A stretch of 64,000 bases of DNA from Citrobacter freundii. Lineage in GTDB: Bacteria > Pseudomonadota > Gammaproteobacteria > Enterobacterales > Enterobacteriaceae. A model generated the notes under the pieces. It made no database searches and had not been told where the DNA came from. It saw nothing but the letters and a program-made list of their open reading frames with translations. Location of the stretch: the NCBI RefSeq assembly GCF_011077955.1, contig NZ_JAALBX010000015.1, positions 35,416 to 99,415 of the forward strand, written 5' to 3'. Of the stretch, positions 29,168 to 36,267 are shown in pieces; within the stretch, counting starts at the first letter, position 1, and the number at the start of each line of letters is the position of its first letter. Position numbers and translations under genes: made by a program.

Positions 29168-31306
29168 TCAACCAATCTGCCCATTGCCGAGATGCTTCAC
29201 GCGGCGCTTCACTTCTTCCTGCTTACCGGCGTTAAACGGACGCGCATCAGGGCTACCCAGATAACCGCAAACGCGACGGGTGACAGAGACGCGGGCAGCA
29301 TCGTGGTTGCCGCATTTCGGGCAGGTAAAGCCTTTGCTGGTGCACTCGAATTCGCCGGTAAAACCGCATTCGTAACACTCATCGATAGGCGTATTGGTCC
29401 CGTAATACGGCACGTGCTGATAGCTATAGTCCCAGACATCTTCCAGCGCTTTCAGGTTGTGCTGAATGTTCGGGTATTCGCCGTAACAGATAAATCCTCC
29501 GTTCGCGAGCGGCGGATAGGGCGCTTCGAAATCGATTTTATCGTACGGGTTAACCTTTTTTTCTACGTCCAGGTGGAAGCTGTTGGTGTAGTAGCCTTTG
29601 TCCGTCACGCCCGGCACCACGCCGAAATCAGCGGTATCCAGACGGCAGAAGCGGTCGCACAAGTTTTCACTCGGGGTGCTGTAGAGGCTAAAGCCATAGC
29701 CGGTCTCTTCTTTCCAGCAATCCACCGCTTGACGCAGATGCTCAACGATTTCCACCGCTTTCTGACGCAACGTCGCGTTGTCATAGACGTGTTGGTTGCC
29801 AAACAGCGCATTGATGGTTTCGTGAATGCCGATGTAGCCCAACGAGATTGACGCGCGACCGTTTTTGAAGATTTCCGACACATCGTCGTCCGCTTGCAAG
29901 CGTACGCCGCAGGCGCCTTCCATATAAAGGATCGGCGCCACGCGGGCTTTCACGCCTTCAAGACGCGCGATGCGGGTCATCAGCGCTTTACGCGCCAGCA
30001 CCAGGCGTTCATCCAGCAATTTCCAGAACGCGGCTTCATTACCTTTGGCTTCCAGCGCGATGCGCGGCAGGTTAAGGCTAATGACGCCCAGGTTATTGCG
30101 CCCGTCATGCACCTGTTCGCCGTTTTCGTCCTCATACACGCCGAGGAAACTGCGGCAACCCATCGGGGTTTTAAACGAGCCGGTGACTTTCACCACCTGG
30201 TCGTAGTTGAGAATATCGGGATACATACGCTTGCTCGCGCACTCCAGCGCCAGCTGTTTAATATCGTAGTTGGCATCCCCAAACCGATGATTTAACCCGT
30301 CGCGGATGGCGAAGACCAGTTTCGGGAACACGGCGGTTTTACGATTTTTGCCAAGCCCCGCGATACGGTTACGCAGAATAGAGATCTGGATAAGGCGGGA
30401 TTCCCAGCTGGTGCCGAGGCCAAAACCAAAGGTCACAAACGGCGTCTGACCGTTGGCGGTATGCAGCGTATTCACTTCGTATTCCAGCGACTGGAAAGCG
30501 TCGTAACACTCTTTTTCGGTGCGGGAGCGGGCGTAGCTCTCAGCATCCGGGATCTGCCACTCTTGCGCGACCTGACGATGTTTTTCAAGGCTCGCCGTTA
30601 CAAACGGCGCCAGCACTTCATCGATACGGTTAATGGTGGTGCCGCCATAAATATGGCTGGCGACCTGGGCAATGATTTGCGCGGTCACCGCGGTTGCGGT
30701 GGAAATGGATTTCGGCGGCTCGATTTCCGCATTACCCATCTTAAAGCCCTGGGTCAACATGCCTTTAAGATCGATAAGCATGCAGTTAAACATCGGGAAG
30801 AACGGCGAATAGTCCAGATCGTGGTAATGGATCTCGCCACGCTCATGCGCCTGCACCACATCGCGCGGCAGCAGGTGCTGGCGGGCATAGTGTTTAGCGA
30901 CAATCCCGGCCAGTAAGTCACGCTGGGTGGGGATCACTTTGCTGTCTTTGTTGGCGTTTTCGTTTAGCAAAGCGGAGTTGGTTTGCTCCACCAGGCCCTG
31001 AATCTCCTGGTTTAAGCGGCCGCGTTTTTCACGCGAAATATCGCGGTCATGGCGATATTCAATGTAAGCGCGCGCCAGCTGCTTGTAGTTGCCAGCCATC
31101 AGTTGGTTTTCAACGGCGGTTTGAATTTCGCCGATATCCACCTGGCTGCGACCCTGCATCTGGGCACTGACAATTTCTGCGACGGTGGCGCAGTAATCTG
31201 CGTCATCGACTCCCGCAGCTTTAGCGGCACGAAGAATCGCTTCTCTGATTCGCTCTGACTTGAAAGGTACTTTGCACCCGTCGCGTTTCATCACATGCGG
31301 TGTCAT
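29168..31306 (-). CDS. nrdD: NrdD, anaerobic (class III) ribonucleoside-triphosphate reductase
   Basis: NrdD reduces ribonucleoside triphosphates to dNTPs during anaerobic growth, using a glycyl radical and formate. The 712-residue protein equals E. coli NrdD. It has the N-terminal ATP-cone (about 3-95), the reductase barrel, four zinc-binding cysteines near the C-terminus (CYECG and CPKCG), and the radical glycine in RRVCGYLGS (near residue 681). ATG 31306 is preferred since GGGAG lies 6 bases upstream; a GTG at 31312 would abut that site. Upstream FNR and NrdR sites indicate anaerobic induction and dNTP-responsive repression. Confidence 0.97.
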   Translation of the reverse strand: MTPHVMKRDGCKVPFKSERIREAILRAAKAAGVDDADYCATVAEIVSAQMQGRSQVDIGEIQTAVENQLMAGNYKQLARAYIEYRHDRDISREKRGRLNQEIQGLVEQTNSALLNENANKDSKVIPTQRDLLAGIVAKHYARQHLLPRDVVQAHERGEIHYHDLDYSPFFPMFNCMLIDLKGMLTQGFKMGNAEIEPPKSISTATAVTAQIIAQVASHIYGGTTINRIDEVLAPFVTASLEKHRQVAQEWQIPDAESYARSRTEKECYDAFQSLEYEVNTLHTANGQTPFVTFGFGLGTSWESRLIQISILRNRIAGLGKNRKTAVFPKLVFAIRDGLNHRFGDANYDIKQLALECASKRMYPDILNYDQVVKVTGSFKTPMGCRSFLGVYEDENGEQVHDGRNNLGVISLNLPRIALEAKGNEAAFWKLLDERLVLARKALMTRIARLEGVKARVAPILYMEGACGVRLQADDDVSEIFKNGRASISLGYIGIHETINALFGNQHVYDNATLRQKAVEIVEHLRQAVDCWKEETGYGFSLYSTPSENLCDRFCRLDTADFGVVPGVTDKGYYTNSFHLDVEKKVNPYDKIDFEAPYPPLANGGFICYGEYPNIQHNLKALEDVWDYSYQHVPYYGTNTPIDECYECGFTGEFECTSKGFTCPKCGNHDAARVSVTRRVCGYLGSPDARPFNAGKQEEVKRRVKHLGNGQIG

Positions 31307-31465
31307 GATCACTCCCTAATAAAGAACAGGTTATCCACAGAGGCTCAGAAACAGACTGGGCGCATTTTTATTATTGCGTTCATAGACATTCCCCGAATCT
31401 GGCCATTCTTATCCACAGCGTACTGCTGCGGCGCCACCTGGATACGTTGTAATAGTAGACGATTA

Positions 31466-31481
31466 ATACAATATGTAGTGG
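31466..31481. promoter_or_regulatory. NrdR box 1
   Basis: ATACAATATGTAGTGG matches the NrdR consensus ACACWATATATWGTGT at 13 of 16 positions. It lies exactly 31 bases from the second box, the three-helical-turn spacing typical of NrdR operator pairs. Confidence 0.75.
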
Positions 31482-31496
31482 CGGGTCGCATTTTAA

Positions 31497-31512
31497 ATTC
31501 TATATGTAGTGA
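31497..31512. promoter_or_regulatory. NrdR box 2
   Basis: ATTCTATATGTAGTGA matches the NrdR consensus at 12 of 16 positions. It overlaps the promoter-proximal FNR site by four bases, so NrdR binding would compete with FNR or RNA polymerase. Confidence 0.72.
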
Positions 31513-31522
31513 TATGCATCAA
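31509..31522. promoter_or_regulatory. FNR site, promoter-proximal
   Basis: GTGATATGCATCAA differs from the FNR consensus TTGATN4ATCAA at one base. It is the nearer of two sites whose centres are 31 bases apart. Confidence 0.7.
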
Positions 31523-31539
31523 ACATGTTTGCGATTTCT

Positions 31540-31553
31540 TTGATATAGAACAA
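31540..31553. promoter_or_regulatory. FNR site, promoter-distal
   Basis: TTGATATAGAACAA has one mismatch to TTGATN4ATCAA. Its centre is 31 bases from the first site, the same spacing as the two FNR sites of E. coli nrdDG. Confidence 0.65.
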
Positions 31554-31644
31554 GGTAAATTTCGCGTCGCAGGAATGATAGGCGATGAGGGAAAGTGAGA
31601 GTTTTGAATTAATTTTTTTTTATCAGAATCAATCGGGAAATGAA

Positions 31645-31678
31645 TAAAAAACGACCGGAATGAAAGCATTCCGGTCGT
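31645..31678 (-). terminator. Intrinsic terminator of treBC
   Basis: A perfect 12-bp stem (ACGACCGGAATG 31651-31662, CATTCCGGTCGT 31667-31678) with an AAAG loop on the plus strand is followed on the minus strand by a T-run. It starts 5 bases after the treC stop. Confidence 0.88.
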
Positions 31679-31683
31679 AGAGA

Positions 31684-33342
31684 TTATTTCTGAATCCAGT
31701 AAACCGCCTCGAAAGGACGCAGAGTTGTTTCCGTAGGGGCTGCACAGGCATCAGGATAATTGCTCATTAGCACTTCCCAGTTGCCGTCGATGTTTTCCGG
31801 CATCCACCACTGATTTTCGCGGCTCAGATTCGCCACGACCAGTAACTGCTGGCTTTGCCATTCGCGGCGATAGCACCACACATACGGGTGCTCCGCTAAC
31901 AGATCCTGATAACTGCCCCAGGTAAAAATCGGCCATTCCTTACGCAGGCGAATCAGGTTGCGATAGGCATGAAATACGGAATCCGGGTCTGCCATCGCCT
32001 TTTCGGCGTTGATGGTCTCTGCGTTGTCACACAGGCCAATCCACGGTTTGCCGCGCGTAAAGCCCGCGTTTTCGCTGCTATCCCACTGCATCGGCGTGCG
32101 CCCGTTATCACGCGATTTCGCCGCCAGAATCGCCAGCAGTTCTTCCGGCTTTCTTCCTTGGGCGCGCAGTTCGGCAAACATATTATGGCTTTCGACATCC
32201 CGATAATCGGTGATTCGCGCGAAATGCGGATTGGTCATTCCCAGTTCTTCGCCCTGGTAGATATACGGCGTGCCTTGCAGGCCATGCAGCACCATTGCCA
32301 GCATTTTCGCCGCCGGGACGCGCAGTTCGCCCTCATCGCCAAAGCGCGACACAATGCGCGGCTGATCGTGGTTACACCAGAACAGCGCGTTCCAGGCGAT
32401 GTTATGCATCCCTTGCTGCCAGTGGTGGAAAATGGCCTTAAGCGCTACAAAATCGGGTGCCGCCAGCGTCCATTTCTGCCCGCCCGGGTAGTCCACTTTC
32501 AGGTGATGGAAATTAAAGGTCATCGACAATTCGCCGCCGTCCAGGGCGGCGTATTTTTGGCAGTGCGACAGCGTTGTGGAAGACATTTCGCCAACCGTCA
32601 TCAGGCCGCGCGGTATAAACACGTCGCGGCTGAATTCCTGCAAAAATTCGTGTATTCGCGGGCCGTCGGTATAAAAGCAGCGCCCGTCGCCGCCGTCGAT
32701 ATCGTCGGTAAACGCCTGGGGTTTTGAAACCAGATTAATCACATCCAGACGCAACCCGTCCACGCCGCGATCGGCCCAGAATTCACAAACTTTTTTTAAT
32801 TCCGCGCGCACCTGCGGGTTTTCCCAGTTGAGATCCGCCTGCTCGGGCGCAAACAGGTGCAAATAATACTGTTCGCTCTCTGCATGCCAGCGCCAGGCGC
32901 TGCCGCCAAATTTTGAGCGCCAGTTTGTGGGGGCAACATCCGGTGTTCCGTCGCGCCAGATATAAAACTGGCGGTACGGACTGTTTGGCCTTACTGACTG
33001 GTGGAACCAGTCATGCTGCGTGGACGTGTGGTTAAACACCATATCGAGGATAATGCGTATGCCCCGTTTGTGGGCTTCCTCCACCAGCCGATCAAAGTCA
33101 TCCAGCGTGCCGTAGGTCGGGTCAATTGCGAGGTAATTCGCCACGTCATAGCCGTTATCCACCTGGGGAGAGATATAGAAGGGCGTCAGCCAGATGGCAT
33201 CAACGCCGAGGGTTTTCAGGTAGTCGAGGCGCAGCGTGACGCCGGCTAAGTCACCGGTTCCGCTGCCCGTGGTGTCCTGAAAACTCTTTGGATAAATTTG
33301 ATAGATAACCCCGTGCTGCCACCAGGGAGGCGTCGTTGTCAT
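31684..33342 (-). CDS. treC: TreC, trehalose-6-phosphate hydrolase
   Basis: TreC splits cytoplasmic trehalose 6-phosphate into glucose and glucose 6-phosphate. The 552-residue GH13 enzyme has the conserved DMVFNH region, the nucleophile Asp in GLRLDVINL, the acid/base Glu in TVGEMSS and the third carboxylate in CNHDQPR. GGAAAGG lies just before ATG 33342. It follows treB on the same strand by 52 bases, forming treBC, and ends in a strong terminator. Confidence 0.96.
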   Translation of the reverse strand: MTTTPPWWQHGVIYQIYPKSFQDTTGSGTGDLAGVTLRLDYLKTLGVDAIWLTPFYISPQVDNGYDVANYLAIDPTYGTLDDFDRLVEEAHKRGIRIILDMVFNHTSTQHDWFHQSVRPNSPYRQFYIWRDGTPDVAPTNWRSKFGGSAWRWHAESEQYYLHLFAPEQADLNWENPQVRAELKKVCEFWADRGVDGLRLDVINLVSKPQAFTDDIDGGDGRCFYTDGPRIHEFLQEFSRDVFIPRGLMTVGEMSSTTLSHCQKYAALDGGELSMTFNFHHLKVDYPGGQKWTLAAPDFVALKAIFHHWQQGMHNIAWNALFWCNHDQPRIVSRFGDEGELRVPAAKMLAMVLHGLQGTPYIYQGEELGMTNPHFARITDYRDVESHNMFAELRAQGRKPEELLAILAAKSRDNGRTPMQWDSSENAGFTRGKPWIGLCDNAETINAEKAMADPDSVFHAYRNLIRLRKEWPIFTWGSYQDLLAEHPYVWCYRREWQSQQLLVVANLSRENQWWMPENIDGNWEVLMSNYPDACAAPTETTLRPFEAVYWIQK

Positions 33343-33394
33343 AACCTTTCCTGCTTATGTTGAAAGGGCGGGAAACCCCGCCCCGGAACCAGAA

Positions 33395-34813
33395 TCAAAC
33401 CACCAGCAACGCGCCCTGACGTAATTTGCGACGGTAAAGTACCGTGGTCAGGACAATCGGGATCACGATGGCAATCAGCATTGCCAGGCTAAACACTTCC
33501 CAGTAGCGCGGCTGTATTGACAGGATGCCCGGCAGACCGCCGACACCGATACCGTTCGCCATTACGCCGCTCAGTCCGCACAGCAATCCGGCAAGGCCGG
33601 AGCCAATCATGGCGCACAGCATCGGGAAGCGGTATTTCAGGTTTATCCCGTACATGGCTGGCTCTGTAACGCCAAGATAGGCTGATATCGCCGCCGGGAC
33701 TGAAATTTCCCGCTCGTTGTGTTTACGGCTACAGATAATGATGCCCATCACCGCAGACGCCTGGGCAATGTTAGAGAGCGCAATCAGCGGCCAAACCGGC
33801 GTCCCGCCGAGGCTTTGGATCATCTGCATATCGATAGCGAGCGTGGTCTGATGCACGCCGGTTATCACCAGCGGCGCATACAGGAAGCCGAACAGCGCCG
33901 CGCCAATCGGGGCGAAGCTCCCGGTCAGTAAATGACGAACCGCCCACGCTACGCCGTCGCCTATCAGGCGGCCAAACGGACCGATAAACGCATGCGCCAG
34001 AAACACAGCCAGAATCAGTGAACACACCGGCACGACAACCAAGTATAGATAATCCGGTACGACGCGTTTTAGCCGGGTTTCGATAAACCCGAGCGCCAGT
34101 CCTGCCAGTAAGGCCGGGATCACCTGCGCCTGATAGCCCACTTTCGCAATGGTGAATAGCCCAAAGTTCCAAACCTCCGGTACCTGCGAGCCAAGCAAAT
34201 AGGCGTTCATCAGTTGAGGAGAAACCAGGGTGATGCCGAGCACAATACCAAGAATCGGCGTGCCGCCCATTTTGCGCGCCGCCGACCAGCAAATCCCTAC
34301 CGGCAAATAGAAGAAAATCGCCTCGCCGATGAGCCACAAAAAGTCATAAATGGTTTTAAGGCCCGGAAATATCTGCGCCAGCGTCTGACCATTACTCATC
34401 GGCACATCGCCAATCACATTGCGAAAACCGAGGATCAAACCGCCGCTTATCAGCGCCGGCAGCAGCGGGAAGAAGATCTCCGCAAAGTGCGAAATCAATT
34501 GTTCATGCCACTTCATATTGGCGCGGGCCGCCTGTTTGGCCTGCTCTTTATTCGCGGAATGGTGCCCGGTTGTTGCGATCAGCGCCTGGTAGTAATCCCC
34601 GACGTTGGTGCCGATCACCACTTGAAACTGACCGGCATTGGTAAAACAGCCTTTAACCATGGATAGCGTTTCAATGGTTTTAGGATCGGCTTTGGCGGGA
34701 TTGTTCAGCACAAAGCGCAGGCGGGTAATGCAGTGAGTCACCGTGGCGATATTGTCGCGGCCACCCACCAGCTCGATCAGTCGATCGATTTCCTGTTGTT
34801 TAACTTTGCTCAT
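33395..34813 (-). CDS. treB: TreB, trehalose-specific PTS EIIBC
   Basis: TreB imports trehalose and phosphorylates it to trehalose 6-phosphate. The 472-residue protein has an N-terminal EIIB domain (about 1-90) with phosphorylated Cys28 in THCITRLRF, followed by an EIIC domain with about ten membrane segments (about 110-465). It has no EIIA domain, so EIIA-Glc (Crr) should serve it, as in E. coli. A TreR-type operator lies about 80 bases upstream. Confidence 0.96.
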   Translation of the reverse strand: MSKVKQQEIDRLIELVGGRDNIATVTHCITRLRFVLNNPAKADPKTIETLSMVKGCFTNAGQFQVVIGTNVGDYYQALIATTGHHSANKEQAKQAARANMKWHEQLISHFAEIFFPLLPALISGGLILGFRNVIGDVPMSNGQTLAQIFPGLKTIYDFLWLIGEAIFFYLPVGICWSAARKMGGTPILGIVLGITLVSPQLMNAYLLGSQVPEVWNFGLFTIAKVGYQAQVIPALLAGLALGFIETRLKRVVPDYLYLVVVPVCSLILAVFLAHAFIGPFGRLIGDGVAWAVRHLLTGSFAPIGAALFGFLYAPLVITGVHQTTLAIDMQMIQSLGGTPVWPLIALSNIAQASAVMGIIICSRKHNEREISVPAAISAYLGVTEPAMYGINLKYRFPMLCAMIGSGLAGLLCGLSGVMANGIGVGGLPGILSIQPRYWEVFSLAMLIAIVIPIVLTTVLYRRKLRQGALLVV

Positions 34814-34892
34814 CGTGAAGCCTCATGGCGCAGGGAGACAGAAGCGGTAAGAACTGACAGCAAGGGTAAACATTCTTGCGATTCAGGAAAAT

Positions 34893-34904
34893 GGGAACGT
34901 TCCC
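34893..34904. promoter_or_regulatory. TreR operator upstream of treB
   Basis: GGGAACGTTCCC is a perfect 12-bp palindrome in the context ATGGGAACGTTCCCGAAAC, the form of site bound by LacI-type TreR. It lies between treR and treB, 80 bases before the treB start, and should mediate trehalose-6-phosphate-sensitive repression. A TGTGATCGCGGC half-match to CRP lies close by (34912-34923, minus strand). Confidence 0.75.
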
Positions 34905-34943
34905 GAAACAAAGCCGCGATCACACAAATCGGTTTTGGCACGG

Positions 34944-35891
34944 TTAAATCAGCGAGGCGGGGATAACGATCTGTTGGGGATCGGTGTGTTGGGTGATCCT
35001 TGCCATCAACTGCATTGCCGCCTGCCGTCCGGCTTCGGCGTAACCGGGATCGACCGTAATGATCTCGGGATGCAGGAATTTCAACAATGGCGTGTTGCCG
35101 ACGCTTGCAAGCTGCACAGGCGTTGTGCGGTGCTGCTGCAAATATTTACTGGCGCCGATGGCCAGCGTATCCGTGGCGCATACCAGCGCGGTGGTGTCGT
35201 TATGCAGCACATCAGCCACATGCTCATAACCCTGTTTCATCGCCAGTCCCGGTAGTACGGCGTGCGGTGTCAGATTATGCGTCTCGCAAAATGCCAGATA
35301 GGATTGATGGCGGCGCAAACCGGTGGTCACATCGCTGTGCGGTACGCCGAGGTAGCTGATATGACGGTGACCTTGCTGATACAGATGCTGCATCAGCATA
35401 TGGATAGCGCCCACATCGTCATAACAGACCGAGGCAAATCCCGGCGCATCCCGCGCCATTAACACCAGAGTTTCTCGCCAGGGCGCCAGCACGGATTCAT
35501 TAAGCCCGGTAAAGCCAAACAGGATCACACCGTCGATATTGCGCAGGCGTAATATCCGCAGGTGCTCTTCCACCCGCGCCACAGAGAACTGGCTTTCCAT
35601 CATGATGGGATCGTAGCCCTGTTCGTACAGACACGGGAGCATGGTCTGAACCGCGAGGTTTTCAGACAGAGAATCGAGACGGGTGACGATTATCGCCACA
35701 ACTTTGTCACTTTGACCCCGCATGGCGCGGGCAGAGCGGGAAGGGGAAAAACCCTGTTGGCGCATCACCGCTTCAACGCGCTCGCGGGTGCGCTCGCTCA
35801 CGCCGCTCTCATTATTGAGCACACGCGAAACGGTGGATTTGCCCACGCCGCTCAGGCGCGCAATGTCTTTTATGGTCAGCCGGTTTTGCAT
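34944..35891 (-). CDS. treR: TreR, trehalose operon repressor
   Basis: A 315-residue LacI/GalR-family repressor, the same length as E. coli TreR. It has an N-terminal helix-turn-helix (LTIKDIARLSGVGKSTVSRVLN, about 4-25), a hinge helix with SPSRSARAMRG, and a periplasmic-binding-protein-like effector domain that senses trehalose 6-phosphate. It is upstream of treBC on the same strand but separately promoted, as the operator lies in the 130-base gap. Confidence 0.95.
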   Translation of the reverse strand: MQNRLTIKDIARLSGVGKSTVSRVLNNESGVSERTRERVEAVMRQQGFSPSRSARAMRGQSDKVVAIIVTRLDSLSENLAVQTMLPCLYEQGYDPIMMESQFSVARVEEHLRILRLRNIDGVILFGFTGLNESVLAPWRETLVLMARDAPGFASVCYDDVGAIHMLMQHLYQQGHRHISYLGVPHSDVTTGLRRHQSYLAFCETHNLTPHAVLPGLAMKQGYEHVADVLHNDTTALVCATDTLAIGASKYLQQHRTTPVQLASVGNTPLLKFLHPEIITVDPGYAEAGRQAAMQLMARITQHTDPQQIVIPASLI

Positions 35892-35969
35892 CCCTGTCGC
35901 CTGTTCTTTTCATCGAAAGTGGATAAACGACCTTAATGCTAACCAACCGCGGAACAATGAGCAAAATCT

Positions 35970-35986
35970 GGTTTACGTTTGGTTTA
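35970..35986 (+). promoter_or_regulatory. PhoP box of the mgtA promoter
   Basis: GGTTTA-CGTTT-GGTTTA is a perfect direct repeat with 5-base spacing, matching the PhoP consensus (T/G)GTTTA-N5-(T/G)GTTTA. A -10-like TATAGT follows 12 bases later at 35999-36004, the usual PhoP promoter geometry. Transcription should start near 36011, giving a leader of about 257 bases before mgtA, induced at low magnesium by PhoQ/PhoP. Confidence 0.85.
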
Positions 35987-36070
35987 TGTCATGACCGCTA
36001 TAGTGATGGCGCTCAACATTCACCGTGTGGTTTTTCCCCACGCGACGTTTTTGATTTTACCGGAGGCCGT

Positions 36071-36127
36071 ATGGATCCCGATCCCACCCCAAATCCGCTT
36101 CCCTTAACGGGAATGCTGTTCCGGTAA
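36071..36127 (+). CDS. mgtL: MgtL leader peptide
   Basis: An 18-codon open frame, MDPDPTPNPLPLTGMLFR, preceded by GGAGG at 36062-36066. It is the counterpart of E. coli/Salmonella MgtL (MEPDPTP...LFR). Alternating acidic and proline residues make the translating ribosome unstable or slow when magnesium or proline is limiting. This changes folding of the downstream leader and allows readthrough into mgtA. Here the second residue is Asp instead of Glu, and the arginine/lysine stretch of the E. coli peptide is replaced by PLPLTGML. Confidence 0.85.
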   Translation: MDPDPTPNPLPLTGMLFR

Positions 36128-36267
36128 ACACGTCTTTATGTCGCTGCTTTACCGGATGCGTAAAGCAGTGGCGTCATCGCGCCCCTGCATTGTTTTGTGC
36201 CTGCCAGGCGGCGTAGCCGTGCCTGGCCCTGGCCGCGCCTTTGAAGTGAGGCGTAGAGGGACGTTTT
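36128..36267 (+). promoter_or_regulatory. mgtA 5' leader with stem-loops
   Basis: Downstream of mgtL are two clear hairpins: CTGCTTTAC/GTAAAGCAG (36144-36152 with 36160-36168) and GCCAGGC/GCCTGGC (36203-36209 with 36221-36227). In Salmonella the corresponding leader controls Rho-dependent termination in response to Mg2+ and proline. The GAGGG ribosome binding site of mgtA lies at 36254-36258. Confidence 0.65.

Larger units (their letters stand above)
31307..31683 (-). promoter_or_regulatory. nrdD regulatory region
   Basis: This 377-base gap separates treC and nrdD. It contains paired NrdR boxes, paired FNR sites and, near 31646-31678, the treC terminator. From the FNR spacing known for E. 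coli nrdD (centres at -33.5 and -64.5), the transcription start would lie near 31482, giving a leader of roughly 175 bases. Confidence 0.65.

Noticed and set aside
36144..36227. mgtA leader hairpins as an intrinsic terminator
   Set aside because: Neither stem is followed by a T-run; the known mechanism in relatives is Rho-dependent.
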